A model generated the notes under the pieces. The model was not told where the DNA came from and made no database searches. It worked only from the letters and a program-made list of their open reading frames with translations. From Bacteroidota bacterium (GTDB lineage Bacteria; Bacteroidota; Bacteroidia; Bacteroidales; JAAUTT01): a stretch of DNA of 64,000 bases. Position 1 is the stretch's first letter, and the number at the start of each line of letters is the position of its first letter. The position numbers were made by a program, and so were the translations under genes. Positions 26,521 to 35,263 of this stretch are shown piece after piece. Location: assembly GCA_023429135.1 (NCBI GenBank), contig JAEYWD010000102.1, positions 62,001-126,000 of the forward strand. The letters run 5' to 3'.

Positions 26521-28839
26521 ATGAAATTAGCAATTGTATTTTTCATTTTATTTATAAAATTATCTTCCCTTTCTGCTGCCATTGTAACTGGGGTATGGAC
26601 ATTTAATAACCTCTTACCTACAGATAACTCGGGATACAAGAATGATGGTGTAATTTATGGCGATGCCAGAATAGTTGATTACGAATTAATTTTGGGAGGC
26701 AATGGGGGCATGAATGTTAATAATAGCGAGAGTCTATGTCCCAAAGAAGGAGTTTACTTGCAGCTAGACATTACTTTCAACGAGATTAGATCAAATTGGA
26801 TCATCGATAAAATGAGTCCTGATTATAAAAATGGTTACCTTTTAAGAACTTTAGATGGTACTAATGAACTCCAATTTTATGTTGGTAATGGAATTACCTC
26901 AGAATATTTAACAACCACTATACAACCAAACAAAAGATATAAGGTATATGCAATTTATAATGGGAATTATATGGCTCTATACCTTAATGGGCGATTACAA
27001 GATTGGAAATCATTTAATGGCAAAATATCGTATTTATCAACTCAAGATCTCTACATTGGCTCACAGAAAGGAAATAGTTGTTTTTTAAATGCAATTGTAG
27101 ACAATATTGAAATTGGATACTCTGAAATGCTTCCACTATCAATATCTTCTAAGTATTTACCAGGTGGGATAATAAATAATCCATATAAATTCAAACTAGA
27201 AGCTTTCGGAGGTCAACCTCCATACAAGTGGTTTGCTGTTGGATTGCCTTCTGGACTTACTTTAGATTCCCTGACTGGATTTATTGAAGGTACAATAAAG
27301 AGCTCAACCTTAAACACTAAGATTACAGTTTGGGATAATGAATCTAACCCAGATACAAGTACTGCATATTTTTCTTCTACTTTCCTTAATGATGTCTCAA
27401 AGGGCATAGAATTTGTTTCAGGCAATGGCACTTACCTTCATGCTACAACAGTATATAGAACATCACCCCAAATCATATATTCTCCTTATTTAGATGACAA
27501 TCTATTTGCCGTTTATCAGAATCTAAATTTAGACCCCGAGATAATAAGTTATTCTTATAAAGAAAAAAAGTGGACTCCACCTGAAATAGTTGGGAGTAAT
27601 CCTTTAAATTCAGATCAACATGGTCATCCTGCACTTTGTATGGATAATGAAGGATATTTACATGTTTTCTTCGGTGCCCATTCTTCTCCACTAAAACACG
27701 TTGTTTCTGGAAACCCTGCCGATATTTCATCATGGATCCAATATCAAGATGTAACTAATTCAGCAACATATCCTAATGTTTTAGCTTTTCCAAAAAAGGA
27801 AATAATAGTTTTCTATCGCCCTATAAAAGATTATAGATATATTAAATCAGACAATAATGGAAAATCGTGGGGAAAGGAAAACATAATCATAGATTGGGGA
27901 CCAAATTTTTGTATATATCCAGATGCGGGTATTAAGTTTGATTCTAACATAGAAACAATACATTTGTGTTGGTCAGTATGGTTTATTGAACAGGGAAAAC
28001 ATCGTGGTCTTTTTTACACAAAATCAAATGATTTTGGGAATACATGGATGAATAGTACTGATTCGGTATTATCATTACCTATATCGCAAAAAAACAGTGA
28101 AACTGTATATTATAATGATAATGAAACAACATATGGTATTAATATAAATACACAATTTAATGGAAGACCTATTATACTTTTCAACTCTAAATTAGAGAAT
28201 GAAGAATTTCCAAAAGTAAAGCTAGCTATAAAAAAAAGTAATTCATGGGAAATTAGAGATATATCAACTACATGGAATGGATACTCAGGTGGGATTGTCT
28301 TTCAAGACACTATTTCCAAGAACACTCTAATTTTTTTTGAAAATACTCAACGTTTCCTTGAAATGCTAGTGTTGGATTCCTTATTTCAAATAGTTAATAA
28401 GCAAGTAATACAACCTTTGCCCAACCATGAAACCAAAGCTATGTTTCCTAAAGCTGTTATCGACGCTAAAGGAACTTTGAAAGTATTGTTCCAAGGAGCA
28501 ATAAATGATACCTTCTCTTACCTATTTATATATAATTATTTATTGGCTTCGGATCAAAAACTTTCAAGTAATAATCCATTCAAAAATAATGACAGTCCTC
28601 TTGTAGAAGTATATTTTAATCAAACAAGTAAAGAATTATGTTTAGAATTAGAATATTATGATGGAGATTTAAATATTCAACTCACCACCATTAAAGGTTC
28701 AATAGTATTTAATAAAAAGAGTCAAATGAACTCTAATTCAACTTTAAAAATAAATGTATCTAACCTAAACCAAGGATTATATATTTTAACTGTTAGATGT
28801 GGAAGTAATATAATAAACAAAAAAATTGTCTTATTGTAA
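26521..28839 (+). CDS. Secreted LamG / BNR-type beta-propeller protein with T9SS tail
   Basis: The 772-residue protein has a signal peptide (1-19), a LamG-like concanavalin fold (about 22-200, WTFNN...DNSGYKNDG...LYLNGRLQDW...LYIGSQKGN), an Ig/cadherin-like segment (about 205-295, AFGGQPPYKWFAVGLPSGL), and a BNR_4-like propeller (about 300-680, DQHGHPALCMDNEGYLHVFFGAHSSPLKH). The end is a type IX secretion C-terminal domain (YFNQTSKELCLEL to NKKIVLL). BNR_4 proteins include polysaccharide-lyase-like propellers, but no catalytic residues can be assigned. A decayed copy occurs at 33228. Confidence 0.8.
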   Translation: MKLAIVFFILFIKLSSLSAAIVTGVWTFNNLLPTDNSGYKNDGVIYGDARIVDYELILGGNGGMNVNNSESLCPKEGVYLQLDITFNEIRSNWIIDKMSPDYKNGYLLRTLDGTNELQFYVGNGITSEYLTTTIQPNKRYKVYAIYNGNYMALYLNGRLQDWKSFNGKISYLSTQDLYIGSQKGNSCFLNAIVDNIEIGYSEMLPLSISSKYLPGGIINNPYKFKLEAFGGQPPYKWFAVGLPSGLTLDSLTGFIEGTIKSSTLNTKITVWDNESNPDTSTAYFSSTFLNDVSKGIEFVSGNGTYLHATTVYRTSPQIIYSPYLDDNLFAVYQNLNLDPEIISYSYKEKKWTPPEIVGSNPLNSDQHGHPALCMDNEGYLHVFFGAHSSPLKHVVSGNPADISSWIQYQDVTNSATYPNVLAFPKKEIIVFYRPIKDYRYIKSDNNGKSWGKENIIIDWGPNFCIYPDAGIKFDSNIETIHLCWSVWFIEQGKHRGLFYTKSNDFGNTWMNSTDSVLSLPISQKNSETVYYNDNETTYGININTQFNGRPIILFNSKLENEEFPKVKLAIKKSNSWEIRDISTTWNGYSGGIVFQDTISKNTLIFFENTQRFLEMLVLDSLFQIVNKQVIQPLPNHETKAMFPKAVIDAKGTLKVLFQGAINDTFSYLFIYNYLLASDQKLSSNNPFKNNDSPLVEVYFNQTSKELCLELEYYDGDLNIQLTTIKGSIVFNKKSQMNSNSTLKINVSNLNQGLYILTVRCGSNIINKKIVLL

Positions 28840-28897
28840 GTCGTGGAATTAAAGCCCGCGTCACGGTATAGCTATTGTTTCAATAGAAAAATTAATT

Positions 28898-31138
28898 ATG
28901 TTTTATTACAGAATTATTTATTTAATTTTATTATTTAACATTCAATGCTATAATGATCTTAATGCCCAGGATAATATTAACGATAGTTGGCCTGGATGGA
29001 GAGGTTCAAATTATGGTTCAATTGAATTAATATCTCCTCCAATCCGGTGGAGTAATCACGATAATATAACCTGGAGAATTTCACTAGAAGGTGAGGGGCA
29101 TTCTTCTCCAATTACAGATGGAAATTATATCTATATAACTTCTTCATCAAAAAATATTACTGCAGAAATAGTAGAAAATGTATTTATTCTTTTAGAAATA
29201 TATTTTGTTCTCATTTTAATCTACTTTACTATTAAAGGCTATAAATATAAAATAAAAGAGAATAAAATTAATACTGTGTTTTGGGGAGCTTCATTGTCAA
29301 TATTGATCTGGATCACCTTCATTTTGATTCTGGGGGATGGATATTTTAATTATGGTAGAAGTAATTTACGAGTTTGGTTTGTTACAATTCTAATTTATAC
29401 TTTACTTGTTATATTCCTATTCTTAAATTTGCTCAGAAATGGATTGAAAAGCAGGTACTATCTATTATTTTTAATAATCACGTTCCCGATATTCCTATTC
29501 TTAATAATGCCTAGCAAATCTCACGTTTTTCGAGCTGGATTATTTACCACTTCGACATTGACTACAATTTTAGCATTAGCAACTCCCTTTTTTATTCATC
29601 TTTTTTTATACTTGCAAAGTAAACTTAAATTTTACTTAGTGAGTAAGGTCACCTCATTGTTAAATCAAAAAGTATTAAAAAGAATACGATTTTTTTTAGT
29701 ATTATTTTTTGTTTTATTTGCCATTTCCATCTTGATTGTTTATTTTACATCAACTGTCGCCGAATCTGAGAATGTAAAATATAACATATTTATTCCAACA
29801 ACATGGTCAATTGTCCTAATAGTATTAACTCTGCTATTAATTACAATTTATAAACATACTTCAAGTAATAAATTTGTAACCTTAACAATCATTATTATTC
29901 TATTGAATTTAATTCTATTTAGTTTTGTGGAAAGATTATTTTCTAAATTTGAGTATTTACGATATCATTTGAGTAATCAAAGGATTGAATTAATAAACGA
30001 TGATATTAATTTTAATATTGGATACGTCATATTTATAATTAGTTTATTTATTTTTGGATACGTCTTTATTAGAAAATTTAATATAGTTAAGGCAAACTTA
30101 ATAATTCCAATAGTTCTAATTTCATTATTTATAATTCAGCATTTTATAATCAATAATAAAGTAATATATGATAGGAATGTATTGTGTTATGACATAAAGA
30201 CTGGAGAGGTAATATGGAAAAACAATATGATCAAAGATTTAAAATACGAAATACATGATCAAAATACTTTAGCGACATCAACTCCAATTATTTTAGATAA
30301 TTACATAGTTTCATATTTCGGTAACTGTGGATTAGTGTGCATAAATAAGATATCTGGTAAAACTGTATGGATTAATAAAAATCTTCAATTTAATTCTTAC
30401 TATGGAGTCGGAACATCTCCAGTGATTTATAAGGGCAATATTTATTTGCTTCATGGTGATATAAGTGAGCAGTTAATTACCTCAATTAATTGTCAAAATG
30501 GTAATATTAATTGGCAAGAAAAATTTAAAGCTAATGAAATAATATATAGACCCCCATTGGTAAAAAAAATTGGCAATAATTATTATATTATATGTATTTC
30601 AGAAAAAAATGCTTTTGTATTTAATGCTATCGATGGAAAAATGAGAATTTCATTGGAAATAGGAGATTTAGGTGGAGATCCAGTTTCTTCGATAATTCCT
30701 GATATAGAAGACAATGACATAATTTATGTATCCGGGAGATCTTATTCTATGGCTTTAAATTTGAGGAAAATATACGATAAGAATTTTATTGCATGGAAGA
30801 CAAAATTAATAGGAGCAAATTGTGCTTCTCCAATTTTATATAAGGAATTCTTGTTTACGTTAAGCGACAACGGATTTATAAGTTGTTTAAATAAAAAAAA
30901 TGGTAAAATAATATATAGAAAAAAAATACCCGGTTATTATTATTCTTCGTTAGTAAGAGCTGGTAAATATTTATATGCGACAGATTTAGAAGGACAAACC
31001 TATGTCTTTGAAATAAAAGAACACAGCCTTGCTGAAGAATCAATTAACAAACTTGACGAAAAAATATATGCATCTCATGCTTTTATTCATAAGCGACTGG
31101 TTATTAGAACTTTTTCAAGTTTGCTTTTAATTGAATAA
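28898..31138 (+). CDS. PQQ-like beta-propeller protein interrupted by a ten-helix membrane domain
   Basis: The 746-residue protein has a signal-like segment (1-24) followed by one PQQ-type blade (25-80: DSWPGWRGSNYG, ITWRISLEGEGHSSPITDGNYIYITS). About ten hydrophobic helices fill residues 91-408, and further blades follow (410-746: LCYDIKTGEVIWKNN, ISGKTVWINKN, GTSPVIYKGNIYLLHGD). The blades at both ends belong to the same quinoprotein-like fold, so the membrane block sits inside a split propeller. No quinone-binding residues can be assigned. A sensory or scaffold role is possible but unproven. Confidence 0.8.
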   Translation: MFYYRIIYLILLFNIQCYNDLNAQDNINDSWPGWRGSNYGSIELISPPIRWSNHDNITWRISLEGEGHSSPITDGNYIYITSSSKNITAEIVENVFILLEIYFVLILIYFTIKGYKYKIKENKINTVFWGASLSILIWITFILILGDGYFNYGRSNLRVWFVTILIYTLLVIFLFLNLLRNGLKSRYYLLFLIITFPIFLFLIMPSKSHVFRAGLFTTSTLTTILALATPFFIHLFLYLQSKLKFYLVSKVTSLLNQKVLKRIRFFLVLFFVLFAISILIVYFTSTVAESENVKYNIFIPTTWSIVLIVLTLLLITIYKHTSSNKFVTLTIIIILLNLILFSFVERLFSKFEYLRYHLSNQRIELINDDINFNIGYVIFIISLFIFGYVFIRKFNIVKANLIIPIVLISLFIIQHFIINNKVIYDRNVLCYDIKTGEVIWKNNMIKDLKYEIHDQNTLATSTPIILDNYIVSYFGNCGLVCINKISGKTVWINKNLQFNSYYGVGTSPVIYKGNIYLLHGDISEQLITSINCQNGNINWQEKFKANEIIYRPPLVKKIGNNYYIICISEKNAFVFNAIDGKMRISLEIGDLGGDPVSSIIPDIEDNDIIYVSGRSYSMALNLRKIYDKNFIAWKTKLIGANCASPILYKEFLFTLSDNGFISCLNKKNGKIIYRKKIPGYYYSSLVRAGKYLYATDLEGQTYVFEIKEHSLAEESINKLDEKIYASHAFIHKRLVIRTFSSLLLIE

Positions 31139-31333
31139 TTTAAAATGTCTTATTTAAGTAGAACAAACCCTGGTACTAGGCTGCTTTTTTAAGACAAGCT
31201 AACCCTACTTGCAGCTACGGAGATAAAAAAAACTGCTTTTCAATAAATTGCGGCTTTCTCCTTACGAAGGGCTTTGCGCTCTTCAAAGCTAAATCCTCAT
31301 CTCTGCATTATAATAGTTAATTTCCAGCACGTT
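31139..31333. other. Unassigned intergenic stretch between convergent genes
   Basis: The 195 bases are less A+T-rich than the flanking genes and contain no supported frame. The segment 31190-31310 has a run of A residues and short self-complementary pieces (GAAGGGCTTTGCGCTCTTC), but no clean terminator. Confidence 0.4.
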
Positions 31334-33127
31334 TTAATCCTTTATACATCTTATTGGATAATAGCTATAATATACATCTAGTGTTGTAGACTCAGAAAAA
31401 TAACATTTAGAATTATCAAGTATAATTCTTTCACGTGTGGGTGTGCGTAGCATGTCTGCATTCCAGAAAATAGCATGATCTCCTGTATAAAAATATTTTC
31501 CTGGCATCGATCCATGATCTTGTCTTATGAAACATCCCGCAGGAAGAGCTGTAAAACCACTTTCGTTTGTTGCACTATTGGGGTGGGACCAATGTACAGG
31601 ACCAGCTTCCCTCAATTTATCACAAGCAACACTTGCTCCACCAAGATATTTTATCAGAATATCCCATTCATCTAAAGAAGGAAGGTGCCAACCATCTGGA
31701 CATACATCATTAATCATATAATAGGGATAAAACATCCCATATACCTCCTTATGAAGACTATCTGGATTACAAAAGGATAAATTTGCATTTGATTTACCAA
31801 CTTTAAGATTTTCTCTAAACCAACATTGATTTCCTATATAAATAACATTATAAACATTCCCATCTATATCTGCAACTTTCTCACGATTATCTCCTATAAT
31901 AATTTGAAGAGAATCCTTACATAAATTACTATCAGTAACAGTAACCCTATAATTTCCTACTTGTAAATTCGACAAAATTTCCGAATAAGATCCGTTAGAC
32001 CATGAATATGTATAAGGAGGCTCACCACCAGCTACTGCAATACTTGCAGATCCGCTAATGTTTAGCTCACTTAAATGCACATTTTGATGGGCTATATTAA
32101 TTTTATCCGGTATCGAAATTTCCGTTTCAATTTTTTGATTATATACATCAGTTACTGTAACAGTATAATTCCCAGGACCAATATTACTTATACTCTCTGT
32201 AGTCATACCATTTGCCCAAACATAGCTATAAGGAGGTTGCCCTCCCGTAACCATTAAGTTTATTGAGGAAAATGGAGAGCCATTACAGCTTATGTTTTTA
32301 CTAACTTTAATATTAAGGATTTGCTGTTGTTGAATAAAATCGTTTACTTTCTCTTCAAAACTATTGATAGTTGCTTTCAACCCTAATTCTTCAAATCTCT
32401 TTTCAAGGTTGAGCCTTATTGCAGATAAATTGAGTGTATTAGCAGATTGATATAACTTTGATATAATTGCAGGATCATTTATTTGACCATCTTTTTCAAA
32501 ATCATTGATAAAATTTGCAAGTAATTCACTTAATTCGACAGGTGCCCGATTCGATTGCATTATTAGAGATATGGCTAATAATGCAGCATTTTCTTCACCA
32601 CCTTTAGTAATGTCTAAGTATTCCGATTTTATATTACTATCAATAATTCCAAACACCCGAAGAACCTCCCCTTTTGCAGAGTCCTTTGCTGTTTCAAAAG
32701 GAATTCCTTGCTTTACCAAGTAATAAACTCTATCTACTTCAAGAGTGGTTAAAATATTAACATTGAATGTATATAATTCACTAATATCGCAAATTGAAAA
32801 TAATGTCAAAGGAGTATTTTCATTTTCACCTTTAACTTCATTGTAATAATATCCATCAACTTTTAACAATATGTATTGAGAAGCTAAATCTAGATTAGAA
32901 AACGTAAAAGATCCTATATTATCGTTTATTTTAGTAATAAATGTTTTACCTGATTGAATAAAGTTCTCGGACAATTCAAACACACTAACTAAACCTCCGC
33001 TCAAAAAAGGTCCCTTTTGAGCATAACCAGACAGAATCGCCTTGTGAATTTTTCTATTTTCGATTTCTTTGTTGCACGAAATCAAAAACAAAATTGAAAT
33101 AAAAACTAAGATAAATTTTGTTTTCAT
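31334..33127 (-). CDS. FISUMP lipoprotein with two SprB repeats
   Basis: The 597 residues start with a lipoprotein signal (ILFLISCNKE, Cys near 18). An N-terminal domain of about 240 residues, unassigned, opens ILSGYAQKGPFLSGG. Two SprB-type repeats follow (GGQPPYSYVWANG...GPGNYTVTVTD and GGEPPYTYSWSNG...VGNYRVTVTDSN). A C-terminal FISUMP domain has the family marks GNQCWFRENLKVG, CPDGWHLPSLDEWD and YPIRCIKD. It is likely surface-exposed, and ligand binding is unknown. It is transcribed against its neighbours. Confidence 0.85.
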   Translation of the reverse strand: MKTKFILVFISILFLISCNKEIENRKIHKAILSGYAQKGPFLSGGLVSVFELSENFIQSGKTFITKINDNIGSFTFSNLDLASQYILLKVDGYYYNEVKGENENTPLTLFSICDISELYTFNVNILTTLEVDRVYYLVKQGIPFETAKDSAKGEVLRVFGIIDSNIKSEYLDITKGGEENAALLAISLIMQSNRAPVELSELLANFINDFEKDGQINDPAIISKLYQSANTLNLSAIRLNLEKRFEELGLKATINSFEEKVNDFIQQQQILNIKVSKNISCNGSPFSSINLMVTGGQPPYSYVWANGMTTESISNIGPGNYTVTVTDVYNQKIETEISIPDKINIAHQNVHLSELNISGSASIAVAGGEPPYTYSWSNGSYSEILSNLQVGNYRVTVTDSNLCKDSLQIIIGDNREKVADIDGNVYNVIYIGNQCWFRENLKVGKSNANLSFCNPDSLHKEVYGMFYPYYMINDVCPDGWHLPSLDEWDILIKYLGGASVACDKLREAGPVHWSHPNSATNESGFTALPAGCFIRQDHGSMPGKYFYTGDHAIFWNADMLRTPTRERIILDNSKCYFSESTTLDVYYSYYPIRCIKD

Positions 33128-33227
33128 GCTCGTATGTATTTAATAAATCTTCCTATTACTAATTAGCTTCTCTATATTATTGGACAATAATTATATTTCA
33201 CTTAAATTTACATAGTAAATAATTTAA

Positions 33228-33456
33228 ATGCAATTAATAATTGTATTTTTCATTTTTACAATGGTGGTGTAATTTATGGCGATGCCAGAATAGTTGATTA
33301 CGTATTAATTTTTGGAGGCTATGGGGGCATGTATGTTAATAATAGCGAGAGTCTATGTCCCAAAGAAGGAGTTTACTTAACTGCTTGACATTACTTTCAA
33401 GGAGTTTAGATCAAATTGGATCGGTACTAATAAACAAAAAAATTGTCTTGTTATAA
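33228..33456 (+). pseudogene. Decayed, internally deleted copy of the LamG/beta-propeller gene
   Basis: Bases from about 33176 mirror the upstream region and start of the gene at 26521 (TTGTATTTTTCATTTT). They then jump to its codons about 39-95: GGCGATGCCAGAATAGTTGA, AATAGCGAGAGTCTATGTCC and AAAGAAGGAGTTTACTT are identical in both. Finally they jump to its 3' end (ATAAACAAAAAAATTGTCTT). Two internal deletions and an in-frame stop destroy it. Confidence 0.85.
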
Positions 33457-33532
33457 TTTACAATGTATTTTTTAATAGCATTCTTGGCATAATTTTTAAT
33501 AATTGCTAAAACGATATTTAAAAAAATAGAAG

Positions 33533-35068
33533 ATGAAAAAAATAGTATGTTTTTCTATAATTTTCATTCAATTTACAATGAAAGTATATGGAGAAAAATT
33601 AGTAGTTACCAATAATGGTAATAGTGGCTCAGGTACACTGCACCAAGCAGCAATAGATGCAAACTTTGATGATACTATAACCTTTGATAACTCTATCGAT
33701 TCTATTTTCACAAATTGTCATATTGTTATTAGAAAAAGCATAAGTATTATTTCTAATAAAATAGTTGTCATTAAAAGCCAAAGTAACGATTTGCTTTGCG
33801 CTACTTTTGTTTTTAATAATGATACTTCTCAAATATATATTCAAAATATTGCCTTTGTTGGTCGTGGACAATCTATACGCAATTTTTCAAAAGCGACGAT
33901 TAAGTTATTTAATTGTTCATTTGAAAATATTTTAGGGGCGTTAGGAGGTAAAGGAGGAGGTGCCATATTTAACTCAGGTAATCTAATAATTGAAAGGACC
34001 TCATTTATTAACAATAAAACTCATAATATGTATTCACTATTAGGAGGTCATGGTGTAAATGGTGGCGCTATTTATAATGAGGGAAACTTGATTTTAACTA
34101 ACTGTACTTTTTGGAACAACTCAACTTCGAATGGTGGGGATGGAAAAGATGGAGCTATGGGCATTTGTTTTGGTGGTCCCGGAAATGATGGAGGAAATGG
34201 CGGAAACGGAGGTGATGGAGCTAACGGCGGAGATGGCGGAGCTATTTTTAACACAGGAAGCTGTATAATAACTAACTGCACTTTTAGTTCTAACTCTACT
34301 GGTAAAGGTGGAAACGGCGGTAAGGGTGGAAGTGGTGGACAATGTCCACCATTATTTATTTACGATGGAACTCCTTGGACATGGGGTTTTGTTGTTAATG
34401 GACGCACTGGATCTTCAGGAAGTAATGGAAAAAACGGGAAAAAGGGATTGGGAGATGGAATTTATTCAACTAAAGAAATAATAATCCGAAATTCAATTAT
34501 AAATGATACAATTTATGGTCCTTTTTTCTCCAAAAATTTTAATATAATCATTAATGTTGACAGTGCTGTTATTAAAGGAAGTACAGATTATAATTTGATT
34601 GGTATTAATCCTTGCATTGATAGTGCTAGGAATAATGGCGGCTTTATAAAAACCTGTTTACTTTTTAGCAATAGTCCAGCTATTAATGCAATTATTACTG
34701 GAAATGGGGCTCCAGATTTTGACGCAAGAGGTTACTTAAGGAATGAACTTCCCGATATAGGATCCTTTGAATATAATGGCGTATTGCCTCAAATGAAAGG
34801 GTCTGAAGAATTTTCCTCCTCAAAAGGTATTATATTTTATCCAAATCCTACCAATAATAGGATTGAAATTAGCTTCAAATTCCATTTAGAAAGCAACTAT
34901 GTCATAGAAATTGTTGATCTAAAAGGTGATGTTTTAAATCAAGTAACTAAAGGTAAAGATGAAACCAAAGTTTTAGTTGATATGAGTAAATATCAAGAGG
35001 GTTTATATATATTAAGAATTTATTTAGAAAATGAAATTTTCTCCAAAAAAATAATTAAGCTTCAATAA
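33533..35068 (+). CDS. Secreted beta-helix (choice-of-anchor-Q type) protein with Gly-rich insert and T9SS tail
   Basis: The 511-residue protein has a signal peptide (1-20) and a right-handed parallel beta-helix with repeated GGAIFNSGNLIIERTSF-like rungs. Between the rungs lies a Gly/Asn/Asp-rich stretch at about residues 200-236 (GGNGGNGGDGANGGDGG) and another at 261-272 (GKGGNGGKGGSGG). The sequence DIGSFEYNG marks the usual end of choice-of-anchor-Q domains. A type IX sorting domain (FYPNPTNNRIEISF to KIIKLQ) closes the protein. It is probably surface-attached. Confidence 0.82.
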   Translation: MKKIVCFSIIFIQFTMKVYGEKLVVTNNGNSGSGTLHQAAIDANFDDTITFDNSIDSIFTNCHIVIRKSISIISNKIVVIKSQSNDLLCATFVFNNDTSQIYIQNIAFVGRGQSIRNFSKATIKLFNCSFENILGALGGKGGGAIFNSGNLIIERTSFINNKTHNMYSLLGGHGVNGGAIYNEGNLILTNCTFWNNSTSNGGDGKDGAMGICFGGPGNDGGNGGNGGDGANGGDGGAIFNTGSCIITNCTFSSNSTGKGGNGGKGGSGGQCPPLFIYDGTPWTWGFVVNGRTGSSGSNGKNGKKGLGDGIYSTKEIIIRNSIINDTIYGPFFSKNFNIIINVDSAVIKGSTDYNLIGINPCIDSARNNGGFIKTCLLFSNSPAINAIITGNGAPDFDARGYLRNELPDIGSFEYNGVLPQMKGSEEFSSSKGIIFYPNPTNNRIEISFKFHLESNYVIEIVDLKGDVLNQVTKGKDETKVLVDMSKYQEGLYILRIYLENEIFSKKIIKLQ

Positions 35069-35086
35069 AGCTTTGGGCCAAAATTA

Positions 35087-35127
35087 GCCTCCGATAAAGG
35101 CATTGCTTGCATACGCTTATTGGAGGC
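35087..35127. repeat. Inverted repeat between convergent genes
   Basis: GCCTCCGATAA and TTATTGGAGGC form 11-bp arms with one mismatch around a 19-base loop. They lie 19 bases after the stop of the beta-helix gene. There is no T-run, so this is not a standard terminator. The remainder of 35128-35263 holds nothing I can assign. Confidence 0.6.
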
Positions 35128-35263
35128 AATGTTGAACGAGGCATTTTCGCAAACCGAAAGACGAATTTGACGTGTAATTAAAAATAACCACAAAATGATC
35201 CCACATAATTCTTTCAGCTTCAGCGTCCCAATTTTGTGAAGATGATAATACAATCTTCTTTTC

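Noticed and set aside
35062..35263. Minus-strand frame of about 63 codons, and an integron attC-type site
   Set aside because: The frame runs through the inverted repeat and has no homologue I recognise. A GTTGAAC core is present, but no partner RYYYAAC site or integrase.
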